NCBI GenBank assembly: GCA_963808815.1 | Contig: CAWEGI010000014.1 | Coordinates: 347,207 to 411,206 of the forward strand | DNA: 64,000 bases | Reading direction: 5' to 3' | Origin: DATBLE01 sp963808815 | GTDB lineage: Bacteria; Actinomycetota; Thermoleophilia; Gaiellales; Gaiellaceae | Shown: piece by piece, positions 1-8,711 of the stretch | Position numbering within the stretch: position 1 is the first letter of the stretch | How the letters are laid out: every line of letters starts with the position of its first letter | Made by a program: the position numbers and the translations under genes | Notes under the pieces: model-generated | The model's database searches: none | The model's input: the letters and a program-made list of their open reading frames with translations, nothing else | Told to the model about the DNA's origin: nothing

Positions 1-626
1 GCTTCCTCCACCCGGGCGACCTGGGGACGCTGCGCTACGGCTCCGAGCACATGAACATCACCGCCGACCCGACCACGCCGGGCGGCCTCGGCACCTTCGG
101 CTTCGACGACGAGGGCGTCCCGGCGACGCCCGTGCCGATCGTCTCCGGCGGCATCCTCTCCGGCTTCCTCACCTCCCGCGAGACGGCGGCGAAGATCGGC
201 CACGGCGCCGGCGGGTCGATGCGTGCCGACGGCTGGCAGCGGATGCCGCTCGTCCGGATGACCAATCTCCACCTGGAGCCGGGCTCGGGAACGGTCGAGG
301 AGCTGATCTCCGAGGTTCCCGATGGGCTGTACCTGGAGACGAACCGCAGCTGGTCGATCGACGACAAGCGCCTCAACTTCCAGTTCGGCACGCAGATGGC
401 CTGGGAGATCAAGCGCGGCCGGCTCGGACGCCTGCTGCGCGACGCGACCTACACCGGCGTCACGCCCCGGTTCTGGGGCTCCCTGGACCGGGTCGCCGGC
501 CCCGAGGCGTGGGTGATGCACGGCCTGACCAACTGCGGCAAGGGCCAGCCGGGCCAAAGCGCGCACGTCTCGCACGGCGCTTCAGCCGCGCGGTTCCGCG
601 ACGTCCAGGTCGGCGTGAAGGCGTGA
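1..626 (+). CDS. tldD: TldD-type metalloprotease, C-terminal part (gene enters from the left)
   Basis: Codons are in frame from base 3 to the TGA at 624-626, giving about 207 residues of the C-terminal half. The family is usually 460-490 residues, so the HExxxH zinc site lies outside the window. The tail shows the family signature MHGLTNCGKGQPGQ followed by a VSHGA..A..F segment, as in TldD/TldE proteins. TldD and TldE form a complex that degrades unfolded peptides and matures some peptide natural products (family knowledge). The stop overlaps the start of the next gene (TGATG), so the two partner subunits are translationally coupled, which supports the assignment. Substrate unknown. Confidence 0.93.
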   Translation, partial: FLHPGDLGTLRYGSEHMNITADPTTPGGLGTFGFDDEGVPATPVPIVSGGILSGFLTSRETAAKIGHGAGGSMRADGWQRMPLVRMTNLHLEPGSGTVEELISEVPDGLYLETNRSWSIDDKRLNFQFGTQMAWEIKRGRLGRLLRDATYTGVTPRFWGSLDRVAGPEAWVMHGLTNCGKGQPGQSAHVSHGASAARFRDVQVGVKA

Positions 627-1984
627 TGAGCGAGAGCCTCGAGCTCGCCGAGCGCGCGCTCGCGCTCGCCGACGGCGACGCGGCCGAGGCGGTCGTCAGG
701 TCCGAGCGGTCCGGCTTCGCCCGCTACGCGGCGGGTGAGGTGCACCAGCCGACATTGATCGACGACACGGTCGTCCAGCTCCGGGTGATCCGTGACGGAC
801 GCTCCGGCTCCGCGAGCACGAATCGCATCGACGACGAGGGGCTGGCGGACCTCGCCGGCCGAGCCGCGGGCGCCGCCGCCAGCGCCGATCCCGATCCCGA
901 GCTCGCTCCGCTCGCTCCCCCGGCAGGGCTGCCCGAGGTCGAGGGGTACGACGAGGCGACCGCCGCCCTGGGAGCGGACGACCAGGCGAGGGTCGCCGAG
1001 GCCGCGATCGCCGCCTCCGACAGCTTCGGGCTGTACGGGTTCTTCACCAGCGGCGTCTGCGAGGTGGCCATTGCCTCGACCACGGGGCTCCGCGCCCACG
1101 AGCGTACGACCGACGCAACCTGCCTCGCGCTGGCCGCCGCCGAAGGAGCCTCCGGCTACGCGGAGCGGACTGCCTGGCGGGCCGGGGAGATCGACCCGGG
1201 TGCAGTCGCCCGCGAAGCCGTGGCCAAGGCGGAGCGTACGCGTGGGGCGGTCGACGCGCCGCCGGCTCGGTACCGCGCCGTTCTCGAGCCGTACGCGATC
1301 GCCGAGCTCCTCTACTACAGCGCCTTCGACATGTTCAACGGCCAGGCGCTGCTCGAGGAGCGCAGCTGGTTCGCGGGCCGGATCGGCGAGCACGCGTTCG
1401 ACCCGAAGGTGACGCTCGTCGACGACGCCCTCGATCCCCGCGGTCTCCCCCGCGCCTTCGACTTCGAGGGAACGCCGAAGCAGCGCGTCGTGCTGGTCGA
1501 GGAGGGCGTCATCCGCGACACCGTCTGGGACCGGGACACGGCCACACGCGCCGGGCGCGACTCGACGGGTCACGCTCTGCCGCTCGCCGCCCGTGCCGAG
1601 GGCGCGGTCGCGACGGCGGTGTTCATGTCGCCAGGCGAGGCCGAATCGACCGAAGAGCTCGCCGAGCTCGTCGGCGACGGCCTCTACATCACGCGTCTCC
1701 ACTACCTCGGCGTGGTCAACTCGCGTGAGGGCGTGATCACCGGCATGACGAAGGACGGGACGTTCCGGATCCGCGACGGCAAGGTGGCGGAGCCGCTCGT
1801 CAACCTCCGCTTCACGGTGGCGATGCCGGAGCTGCTGGCCGACGTGCCGGGGCTGACCCGCGAAACGCTGCTCGTCAGCGAAAGCGATTTCTACGACGAG
1901 CGGTGGGCGTACGGCTACCGTGTCCCCGCCATCGCCACCGCCTGCTTCAACGTCACCGGGTCCGGCTCGGGACCCGGCCTCTGA
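626..1984 (+). CDS. pmbA: TldE/PmbA-type partner protein of TldD
   Basis: A 452-residue PmbA/TldE-family protein. The ATG at 626 overlaps the tldD stop by one base and gives the expected N-terminus (SESLELAERALAL); the longer open frame upstream is only tldD read in another frame. Family landmarks include the C-terminal STEELAELVGDGLYIT block and NSREGVITGMTKDG. TldE lacks the catalytic zinc site and is needed for TldD activity in characterised systems (family knowledge). The cytoplasmic TldD-TldE heterodimer is the likely product of this operon. The next gene starts only 7 bases after the stop and may be co-transcribed. Confidence 0.93.
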   Translation: MSESLELAERALALADGDAAEAVVRSERSGFARYAAGEVHQPTLIDDTVVQLRVIRDGRSGSASTNRIDDEGLADLAGRAAGAAASADPDPELAPLAPPAGLPEVEGYDEATAALGADDQARVAEAAIAASDSFGLYGFFTSGVCEVAIASTTGLRAHERTTDATCLALAAAEGASGYAERTAWRAGEIDPGAVAREAVAKAERTRGAVDAPPARYRAVLEPYAIAELLYYSAFDMFNGQALLEERSWFAGRIGEHAFDPKVTLVDDALDPRGLPRAFDFEGTPKQRVVLVEEGVIRDTVWDRDTATRAGRDSTGHALPLAARAEGAVATAVFMSPGEAESTEELAELVGDGLYITRLHYLGVVNSREGVITGMTKDGTFRIRDGKVAEPLVNLRFTVAMPELLADVPGLTRETLLVSESDFYDERWAYGYRVPAIATACFNVTGSGSGPGL

Positions 1985-1991
1985 GCCCGGC

Positions 1992-3357
1992 GTGCTGCGC
2001 GCGCTCGTCGCCGCACTCGCCGCTGCGCTCGTGCTCGGTCCGGCGGGCGCGATCGGCGCGAGCCCGCCGGTCCACCTGACGCTCGACTACCGGATCCCGC
2101 CCCGGTACGGGCTCGACCAGAACCGCGATGGGCTCGTCGACTCGATCACCACCTCCGCCCAGGTGAGCCCCACCGCATGGTCGGCCCTCGTCACGCTGCG
2201 CTGGCCGAACGGCGGGCTCTGCACCGGGACGTACCGCTGGACCGTCGGCGGGAAGCCGGCCGCGTTCGTCCAGCAGCGAAACCGCGTCACCGGGCTGCCG
2301 ACCTGCACCTTCGCCTTCACGCGGTTCGCCGCGCTCGACCGCCCTTACCGCGTGAGCGTCGCGGCGACGCGTGCCGGGGCCGCCGGCAAAGGGCAGGTGA
2401 ACGTGACGATCCGCGACCTCCTGGTCGTCGGGCTCGGCGACTCGACCGCTTCCGGCGAGGGCAATCCCGACCACGGCGTCGCGGTCGTGCGCTGGCAGGA
2501 TCGCCGCTGCCATCGCTCGGCAAAGGGGTTCGAGGCACAGACGGCCGCGCGGCTCGAGTCGGCGAGCGCGAAGAACTCGGTGACGTTCGTCCCGCTCGCC
2601 TGCTCCGGGGCGTCGATCGCGACCGGGATGCTCGCTCCGTACGCGGGGATCGCGCCGTCGGGCGGGGTCCTGCTGCCGCCCCAGGTCGACGCGATGAAGC
2701 CACTGATCGGCGCCCGGCGGGTCGACGCCGTCCTCGTCAGCATCGGGATCAACGACCTCGGCTTCGGCAACGTCGCCCGGTTCTGCTTCGACGACGGCGT
2801 CGACGCGGCGGCCGCCGCTTCGGTCGACTGCTGGAACAAGCCCTACCCGACGGCGTCGTCGCCGACCACGCTCCAGGCGTTCGTCCGCGCCCGCGCGGCC
2901 GCCCTGCCCGAGCGCTACGCGCGGCTCGCCGATGGGTTCGACAAGGCGGGCATCCCGGCATCGAAGATCTACGTCACGGAGTACCCGGACGCGACGCGAG
3001 ACGCGCGCGGTCTGACCTGCGACCCGCTCATCCCCTACCTGGACAGCAGGCCGTTCGGATACACCGTCCGCGGCACGATCACGCGGGCGGAGGCGGCCGA
3101 GGCCGAGCAGGAGCTGGTCGTCGCGGTGAACACCGCGCTGAAGGCCGCGGCCTCGACCTACGGCTGGCACCTCGTCTCGGGGATCGCGGCGCAGTCGGCA
3201 ACGCACGGCCTCTGCGCGGCGCGGCCGTGGTTCGTCGGGGTCTACGAATCGCTGGTCGACGCAGCACGACGTGCTCGGGACGCTGCACCCGAACGCGCAG
3301 GGCCAGCAGGCAGCAGCTGCGCTCGTCTACGGCGCGCTGAAGCCCGCACTCGGGTAG
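1992..3357 (+). pseudogene. Secreted SGNH/GDSL-like hydrolase with a frameshift before block V
   Basis: The protein starts at GTG 1992 with a signal peptide (VLRALVAALAAALVLGPAGA). It carries SGNH block I (VVGLGDSTASGEGN, catalytic Ser) and block III (VSIGINDLGF), as in secreted lipases/esterases. In the main frame the C-terminus becomes nonsense after VGVYESLVD, near 3255-3262. In the next frame the sequence TQHDVLGTLHPNAQGQQ continues to a TAG at 3355-3357 and supplies block V with the catalytic His. One extra base near 3258 would explain this. It is either a sequencing indel or a real inactivating frameshift. The spacing of 7 bases after pmbA suggests co-transcription. Confidence 0.82.
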
Positions 3358-3367
3358 GTAACTCGGC

Positions 3368-3586
3368 CTAGAGCAGGCGGAAGAGCGCGACCGTGCAGAT
3401 CGCGAACCCGATCGCGACAGCCACGGTCAGGCGCGTGAGGTTGCGCTCGACGATGTGCGTGCCGCCCTGCGACGCCGGCGTGAAGCCCATGCCGCCGAAG
3501 CCGGTGTCGCGGCCGGAGTGCATGAGGATCAGCCCGATCAGCGCGATCGAGAGCAACACCTGGAGAACAGCGACGAACTGGACCAC
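3368..3586 (-). CDS. secG: Preprotein translocase subunit SecG
   Basis: A 72-residue membrane protein of the size and layout of SecG. It has a first hydrophobic helix (VQFVAVLQVLLSIALIGLILM), a polar glycine-rich loop (HSGRDTGFGGMG) and a second helix near the C-terminus (LTVAVAIGFAICTVALF). SecG assists SecYEG in protein export across the inner membrane. The start is GTG 3586. The gene stands alone, convergent with the hydrolase gene whose stop is 10 bases away. In many actinobacteria secG follows tpiA/pgk; that context is not visible here. Confidence 0.88.
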   Translation of the reverse strand: MVQFVAVLQVLLSIALIGLILMHSGRDTGFGGMGFTPASQGGTHIVERNLTRLTVAVAIGFAICTVALFRLL

Positions 3587-3665
3587 CCCCGCATCGTAGC
3601 CGCGTGCGACCGCCTTGGCAGGTTACGGCCGTTCCTGCCTGGACAGACCCCTCGGGGTCCGTCGC

Positions 3666-4031
3666 TCAAGCGGCGGCGTCGAGGATCGCGACGACCAGTT
3701 CGGCCGCGATCTTGTCCTTGGTCATGTAGCCGGACGCCCCGGCCGTGCGGGCGGCCTCGACGTCCTCCTGGGCGTCGGAGCCCGTGACCATCAGCACCCG
3801 CGCGTCCGGCCGCGTGGCGACGATCCTGCGCGTGGCCTCCACGCCGTTCAGCCCGGGCATGCTGATGTCCATCAGCACCACGTCAGGCTCCAGGTCGTCC
3901 GCCTGCGTGACCGCCTCGTCCCCCGACTCCGCGAGGCCGACGACCTCGATCCGCTCGTCGGTGGACAGCATCGCGCGCACGGCCTCGGCGAAGAGACGGT
4001 GATCGTCTGCGATCAACACTCTGACTGACAC
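3666..4031 (-). CDS. Single-domain response regulator (CheY-like receiver)
   Basis: A 121-residue receiver domain with no output domain. Acidic pair D9-D10, phospho-acceptor D55 (VVLMDISMPG), a switch Thr in MVTGSD and the conserved Lys in YMTKDK are all visible. Start GTG 4031 was chosen because a GGAGGG ribosome-binding site lies about 7 bases upstream and the translation begins exactly at the first beta strand (VRVLIADDH); the longer open frame to 4376 has no family support. The N-terminus resembles NarL/LuxR-type receivers, but the DNA-binding domain is absent and no kinase is adjacent. It may work as a phosphorelay intermediate or by protein-protein contact. Confidence 0.87.
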   Translation of the reverse strand: MSVRVLIADDHRLFAEAVRAMLSTDERIEVVGLAESGDEAVTQADDLEPDVVLMDISMPGLNGVEATRRIVATRPDARVLMVTGSDAQEDVEAARTAGASGYMTKDKIAAELVVAILDAAA

Positions 4032-4079
4032 GGCCCTCCAATTGGAACAGAATCGGTCGAGAATGGGAAGGGGTGACCG

Positions 4080-4316
4080 TTGAGAGACGAAGCCGAGCAC
4101 GACGCCGACAACGACGTCCGTGAGCGGATCCAGAAGCTCCTGATCACCGGCGACAACCGGCTGAAGCAGGGGGTCGCGCCCGACAAGGTGCGGGCGACCT
4201 ACGAGCAGGCGCTCACCCTCGCCCGTGAAGCGGGCCTCGAGGACCGGATCGGGCCGCTCGTCGAGATCAGACTCGCCGACCTCGATCGGCTGCAGAAACG
4301 ATCCTCTACTAGCTGA
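4080..4316 (+). CDS. Small acidic helical protein, function unknown
   Basis: 78 residues starting at TTG 4080, just after a purine-rich GGGAAGGGG ribosome-binding site. The start of the receiver gene (4031) is divergent, leaving 48 bases between them. The sequence is charged and predicted all-helical; residues 30-65 (PDKVRATYEQALTLAREAGL) look like one TPR-type helical hairpin. No catalytic motif is visible. It is plausible as a real gene because of the strong ribosome-binding site and coding-like composition, but I recognise no family with certainty. It could partner the divergent receiver domain; that is inference. Confidence 0.6.
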   Translation: MRDEAEHDADNDVRERIQKLLITGDNRLKQGVAPDKVRATYEQALTLAREAGLEDRIGPLVEIRLADLDRLQKRSSTS

Positions 4317-4388
4317 TCCATCCGGACCCCCTGCGACCCTGAGGGCCGACCGCTTCCAACCGCTGCGCGGGATCAAGGAGACCCTTCA

Positions 4389-5126
4389 ATGAACAAGCAG
4401 ATTCAACAGTTGCTGGCCGAGGTCTTCGGCACCTTCGTGCTGGTGTTCATCGGCTCCACCGCCATCGCCGCCTGGGGCTCGGGTGCAGGTGGCGTGGCTC
4501 CCTTCGCCTTCGGTCTCGGCCTGATCGCGGCCCTCTACATGTTCGGCGAGACCTCCGGGGGGCACTTCAACCCCATCGTCTCGCTGGCCATGTTCCTCGA
4601 CCGGCGCATGGGCGCGCGTGAAGTCGTGCCCTACTGGATCGCGCAGTTCGCCGGAGCGGTTCTCGCCGCGCTTGCGCTGCTGCTGATGTCGTCCAGCAAA
4701 GACGTCGCTCTGGCCGCGACGGTGCCGGGGTCGCACGGAGTCCGCGGAGCCTTCTTCGCCGAGCTCTTCTGCTCCGCACTCTTCATGATCGTCATCCTCG
4801 CGGTGACGAAGAGCGAGTCATCGCGGAGCACCGTCTTCGTCGCGATCGGACTGACGCTGCTGGCGATCCACTGGGCGATCGTCCCGTTCAGCGGCTCGTC
4901 GGTGAACCCGGCGCGCAGCTTCGGCACCGCCCTGGTCGGCAACAAGTGGACGGACTTCTGGATCTACATCATCGCCCCGCCGCTCGGAGCGATCCTGGGC
5001 TGGCTGATCTACACGGTCGTCGTCAAGGGCCGCACGGACATCCGTAGCGACCTCGAGGCGATGCGCACCGACCTCTCCCGCCCCGGACCCGATCCCGGGT
5101 CGCCCGGCGGCACCGCCGCCTCCTAG
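4389..5126 (+). CDS. Aquaporin (MIP family) with NPI in the first pore motif
   Basis: 245 residues with six membrane helices and two half-helices. The first pore motif is SGGHFNPIVS, with Ile in place of the usual Ala of NPA; the second is canonical (SSVNPARSFG), keeping the selectivity-filter Arg. A His in helix 5 (LLAIHWAIV) and the Arg suggest a water-selective AqpZ-like pore rather than a glycerol facilitator (family knowledge plus inference). An AAGGAGA ribosome-binding site lies about 8 bases before the ATG. A Pro/Gly-rich cytosolic tail follows helix 6. The stop TAG overlaps the convergent glycosyltransferase stop in a shared CTAG. Confidence 0.92.
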   Translation: MNKQIQQLLAEVFGTFVLVFIGSTAIAAWGSGAGGVAPFAFGLGLIAALYMFGETSGGHFNPIVSLAMFLDRRMGAREVVPYWIAQFAGAVLAALALLLMSSSKDVALAATVPGSHGVRGAFFAELFCSALFMIVILAVTKSESSRSTVFVAIGLTLLAIHWAIVPFSGSSVNPARSFGTALVGNKWTDFWIYIIAPPLGAILGWLIYTVVVKGRTDIRSDLEAMRTDLSRPGPDPGSPGGTAAS

Positions 5127-6131
5127 CTTCCCCTCCTGGAGAGGGTCGCGCCCGCGGCCCTCTCCAGGATCGCCTCGATCCGCTCGGCCTGGCGGCCGAC
5201 GTCGTGCTCGCGGGCGGCCGCGATCGCCGCCTCGTTCGGGCACGGGAGCGCGGCGGCGCGGCGGAGCCCGTCGAGGATCGCGTCCTCGTCGAGCGGATCG
5301 ACCAGCACGCCCGCCTCGGGCGGAACGAACTCCGGGGGGCCGCCGACGTTGGTGGCGACGACGGGCCGCCCGGCAGCCAGCGCTTCGAGCAGAGCCTGGC
5401 CGAACGGCTCCACGAGGCTCGGGCCGCAGACGACGCGGGCGGCGGCGAGGCGCTCGGGGATGCCGTCGTGCGGGACGTGCCCGGCGAGCTCGATCCCCGG
5501 CCGGCTGCTCGAGCTGCGGCCGCAGCGGGCCGTCGCCCACGAACGTGAGGGTGCCCTCGCCGAGCCGCTCGAAGGCGTTGGCCAGCCGGAGGACGTTCTT
5601 GCGCTCGGTCAGCGAGCCGACACAGAGGTAGGCCGGAGGACCCGCGGGCGCGGGAGCGGGTCGGAACAGCTCGAGGTCGACGCCGCAGTCGACGACCTCG
5701 ACCTTGCCGCGCGCATCCGGGACCTTCGCCTCCAGCTCGCGGCGGAGCCAGTCGGAGACTGCGACGACGGCGGCCGCGCGGCGGACGACATGACGGGTGG
5801 CGGTGGCGATCCCGGCGCGGGTGCCGACGTTGGCGACGTCCTGGCCGTGTGCGGTGACCACGAGCGGTGCGCGCGACGCGAGCGCACCGACGAGACCGGC
5901 CGGGACGAGGAAGTGGGCGTATACGACGTCCGGCCGGAAGCTGCGGGCCGCGACCCTCGCATCGCGGAACAGGCGGACCGACCGCGCATGGCCGCCTGCA
6001 CGGGTGTCGATCACGGCTCGTGCGAACCGGTGCCCGCGCTCTTCGAGCGCTTGCTCGAGCTGGGCGACGAAGACGCCGAGGTCCGGGTCGTCCGGCCCCG
6101 GGTACATCTGGGAGACGAGCAGGATCCTCAT
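5123..6131 (-). pseudogene. GT4-family glycosyltransferase with a frameshift
   Basis: Starts at ATG 6131 (MRILLVSQMYPGPDDPDLGV), the usual GT-B N-terminus. The N-terminal Rossmann half is intact, with VVTAHGQDV and the acceptor-side VVAVSDWL segment, then the GT4 core CVGSLTERKN and FVGDGPLRP. Near 5491-5510 the frame breaks; in the adjacent frame the protein resumes as ELAGHVPHDGIPERLA and continues through LVEPFGQALLEALAAG, the conserved donor-binding EX7E region, to the stop at 5123. So the gene is complete apart from one indel. It transfers a sugar from a nucleotide-sugar to an unknown acceptor, probably in envelope or lipid glycosylation (inference). Confidence 0.85.
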
Positions 6132-6187
6132 GCGGTCACGTGGCCCACGGAGAGAGGCCGAAGGCCGAGTCCCCACAGCCGGGCACG

Positions 6188-7768
6188 TCAGGCGTGCCGG
6201 GCGTCGTACGTGCCCCACTCCGAGCGGAGCACTTCGCAGATCTCACCGACCGTACAGCGGGCGCGCAACGCCTCGCGCATCGGCGGAAGCAGGTTCTCGT
6301 CGGTGCCGGACACACGCCGCACCTCGGCCAGCGCCCGCTCCGCGGACGCGGCGTCCCGCTGGGCCCTGACGCCTGCCATCCGCTCGAGCTGGCGCCGCTC
6401 GATCTCGGGGTCGAGGCGATGGAGCTCGATCTGCTCGCCGTCGTCCTCCACGAACTCGTTCACCCCCACGATCACGCGCTCGCCCTCCTCCACCTGCTGC
6501 GCGTACCGGTAGGCCGCCTCCTCGATCTCCGCCTGGACGAAGCCCTGCTCGATCGCGACGACCGCGCCGCCGCGTTCCTCCACCCGGTCGACCAGCTCGA
6601 GGGCCCGCGCCTCGAGCTCCGCGGTCAGCTCCTCGAGGAAGTAGGCGCCTCCGAACGGATCGGCGGTGTCGGTCGCGCCGACCTCGTGCCGAAGGATCTG
6701 CTGGGTGCGCAGCGCGATGCGCGCCGCGTGTTCCGTCGGCAGCGCCAGAGCCTCGTCGAACGAGTTCGTGTGCAGCGACTGGGCGCCGCCGCAGACCGCG
6801 GAGAGCGCCTGGATCGCGACCCGCACGATGTTGTTCTCGGGCTGTTGGGCAGTCAGCGTCGAGCCGCCGGTCTGCGCGTGGAAGCGCAGCGCCAGCGCGC
6901 GCTCGTTCGTCACCCCGAGCCGCTCGCGCAGGAGCCTCGCCCACAGGCGCCGAGCGGCCCGGAACTTCGCCACCTCCTGGAAGAAGTGGTTGTGGGCGTT
7001 GAAGAAGAAGGAGAGCCGCTCGCCGAAGTCGTCCGGCGAGAGGCCCGCGTCGATCGCCGCCCGATAGTAGGCGAGGCCGTTCGCGAGCGTGAAGCCGATC
7101 TCCTGGACGGCGGTCGAGCCGGCCTCGCGGATGTGGTACCCCGAGATCGAGATGACGTTCCAGCTGGGCAGCCGCTCCGCGCAGTAGGCGAAGAGATCGG
7201 TGGTCAGACGCATCGACGGCTGCGGCGGAAAGATGTAGTTCCCGCGGGCGGCGTACTCCTTGAGAATGTCGTTCTGGACGGTGCCGCGGAGACGCTCGCC
7301 CGGCACCGCCTGCCCCTCGGCGACGAGCTCGTAGAGCAGCAGCAGCAGCGAAGCAGGGGCGTTGATCGTCATCGAAGTGGAGACCTCGCCGAGCGGAATC
7401 CCGTCGAAGAGCAGCTCCATGTCGGCGAGCGAGTCGATCGCGACTCCGGTCCGCCCCACCTCGCCGGCCGCGCGCGGGTCGTCGGAATCGAGCCCGAGCT
7501 GGGTCGGCAGGTCGAACGCAGTCGAGAGCCCGGTCTGGCCGCGCTGGAGCAGGTAGCGGAAGCGCGCGTTCGTCTCCTCGGCGGAGCCGAACCCGGCGTA
7601 CTGGCGGATCGTCCACGGCCGCCCGCGGTACATCGTCGGGTACGGGCCGCGGGTGTACGGGAACTCGCCGGGCAGCTCGGCCTCGAGCCCGGCCACGTCG
7701 TCCGCGGTGTAGACGGGCCTGACCTCGATCCCGGAGTCGGTCTCGCACCGGTCGCCCGCAGTCGCCAC
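6188..7768 (-). CDS. Methylmalonyl-CoA mutase, large (catalytic) subunit
   Basis: 526 residues from GTG 7768; upstream in-frame codons to 8089 run into the divergent ABC gene and have no family match. The TIM-barrel acyl-CoA mutase domain is complete (TMYRGRPWTIRQYAGFG near residue 60, FHAQTGGSTLTAQQPENN, and TDPFGGAYF-like ADPFGGAYF). The Tyr in IRQYAGF and the Arg in AARGNYIF match the methylmalonyl-CoA mutase pair; isobutyryl-CoA mutases carry Phe and Gln there (established structure-function work). The C-terminal B12-binding domain is absent, so a separate small subunit must exist elsewhere. It interconverts methylmalonyl-CoA and succinyl-CoA. Confidence 0.9.
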   Translation of the reverse strand: MATAGDRCETDSGIEVRPVYTADDVAGLEAELPGEFPYTRGPYPTMYRGRPWTIRQYAGFGSAEETNARFRYLLQRGQTGLSTAFDLPTQLGLDSDDPRAAGEVGRTGVAIDSLADMELLFDGIPLGEVSTSMTINAPASLLLLLYELVAEGQAVPGERLRGTVQNDILKEYAARGNYIFPPQPSMRLTTDLFAYCAERLPSWNVISISGYHIREAGSTAVQEIGFTLANGLAYYRAAIDAGLSPDDFGERLSFFFNAHNHFFQEVAKFRAARRLWARLLRERLGVTNERALALRFHAQTGGSTLTAQQPENNIVRVAIQALSAVCGGAQSLHTNSFDEALALPTEHAARIALRTQQILRHEVGATDTADPFGGAYFLEELTAELEARALELVDRVEERGGAVVAIEQGFVQAEIEEAAYRYAQQVEEGERVIVGVNEFVEDDGEQIELHRLDPEIERRQLERMAGVRAQRDAASAERALAEVRRVSGTDENLLPPMREALRARCTVGEICEVLRSEWGTYDARHA

Positions 7769-7805
7769 GATGCCACTGTACTTCGCTCTCCAATAGGGTG
7801 GCACC

Positions 7806-8711
7806 ATGGCTCCGGTCGTCGTCGCCGAGTCGCTGACGAAGCGCTTCGGCAAGATCACCGCGGTCGAAGATCTCTCCTTTTCGCTCGAGCCGGGCACGAT
7901 CACTGGATTTTTGGGACCGAACGGCGCCGGCAAGACGACCACCCTCAGGATGCTGCTCGGCCTCGCGAGACCGACCACCGGACGCGCGCTCGTGTTCGAC
8001 CGGCCGTACGCCGCGCTGGACGGCCCGGCACGTCGCGTCGGCGCCGTGCTCGAGGCGACCGACTTCCACCCGGGGCGGTCCGGCCGCAATCACCTGCTGA
8101 TCCTGTCCCGCGCCGCCGGCCTGCCCGACTCCCGCGTCGACGAGGTCATGGGTGTCGTCGAGCTGACGGGAGCGGCGAAGCGGCGCGTCAAGGGCTACTC
8201 GCTCGGCATGCGGCAGCGGCTGGGTCTCGCCGCCGCGCTCCTCGGCGAGCCCGAGCTGCTGATCCTCGACGAACCGGCGAACGGACTCGATCCCGAGGGC
8301 GTCCGCTGGCTGCGGGACTTCCTACGCGCCTTCGCCGCCGAGGGACGCACCGTCTTCGTCTCGAGCCACGTCCTCGCCGAGGTCGCGCAGACGGTCGACC
8401 AGGTGTTGATCATCAACCGGGGGCGGCTGGTCGTCGAGTCGCCGCTCGCCGAGCTCACCGCCCGCGTCGGCGGCGCCGTGCGTGTGCGCACGCCCCGCCA
8501 GGACGAGCTGGCGGCGAAGCTGCGCGCCGGCGGCCTCGAGCCGACGGAGACGGCCGACGGCGCCCTGCTCGTCCCCCTCACCGGCCGCGAACAGGTCGGC
8601 GACCTGGCCTTCGCAGCGGGCATCCCAGTCCACGAGCTGACCACTGAAGGGGCGTCCCTGGAGGAGGTCTTCCTCGAGCTGACGGCGGAGACGACGGAGG
8701 CGGACGCGTGA
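7806..8711 (+). CDS. ABC transporter ATP-binding protein (BcrA/CcmA-like, ABC-2 type)
   Basis: 301 residues. Walker A is GPNGAGKTT, the signature is YSLGMRQRLGLA (an LGMRQR variant common in drug/antibiotic export ATPases) and Walker B is LLILDEPANGLDP. The H-loop is VFVSSHVLAEV. The C-terminal 80 residues form the regulatory extension of BcrA-like ATPases. It overlaps the permease gene by GTGA at 8708, so the two proteins form one exporter. It is divergent from the mutase gene with only 37 bases between the starts, so promoters must overlap. Substrate unknown; antibiotic or lipid export is common for the family. Confidence 0.92.
   Translation: MAPVVVAESLTKRFGKITAVEDLSFSLEPGTITGFLGPNGAGKTTTLRMLLGLARPTTGRALVFDRPYAALDGPARRVGAVLEATDFHPGRSGRNHLLILSRAAGLPDSRVDEVMGVVELTGAAKRRVKGYSLGMRQRLGLAAALLGEPELLILDEPANGLDPEGVRWLRDFLRAFAAEGRTVFVSSHVLAEVAQTVDQVLIINRGRLVVESPLAELTARVGGAVRVRTPRQDELAAKLRAGGLEPTETADGALLVPLTGREQVGDLAFAAGIPVHELTTEGASLEEVFLELTAETTEADA

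Noticed and set aside
3250..3270. Programmed frameshifting in the SGNH hydrolase gene
   Set aside because: There is no slippery heptamer or downstream pseudoknot-like hairpin; several unrelated genes here show similar single-base breaks, so an indel is simpler.
5867..8647. A 926-codon open frame on the plus strand
   Set aside because: It is arginine/proline-rich and runs antisense to the glycosyltransferase and mutase genes and out of frame with the ABC ATPase. High GC content removes stop codons and creates such shadows.
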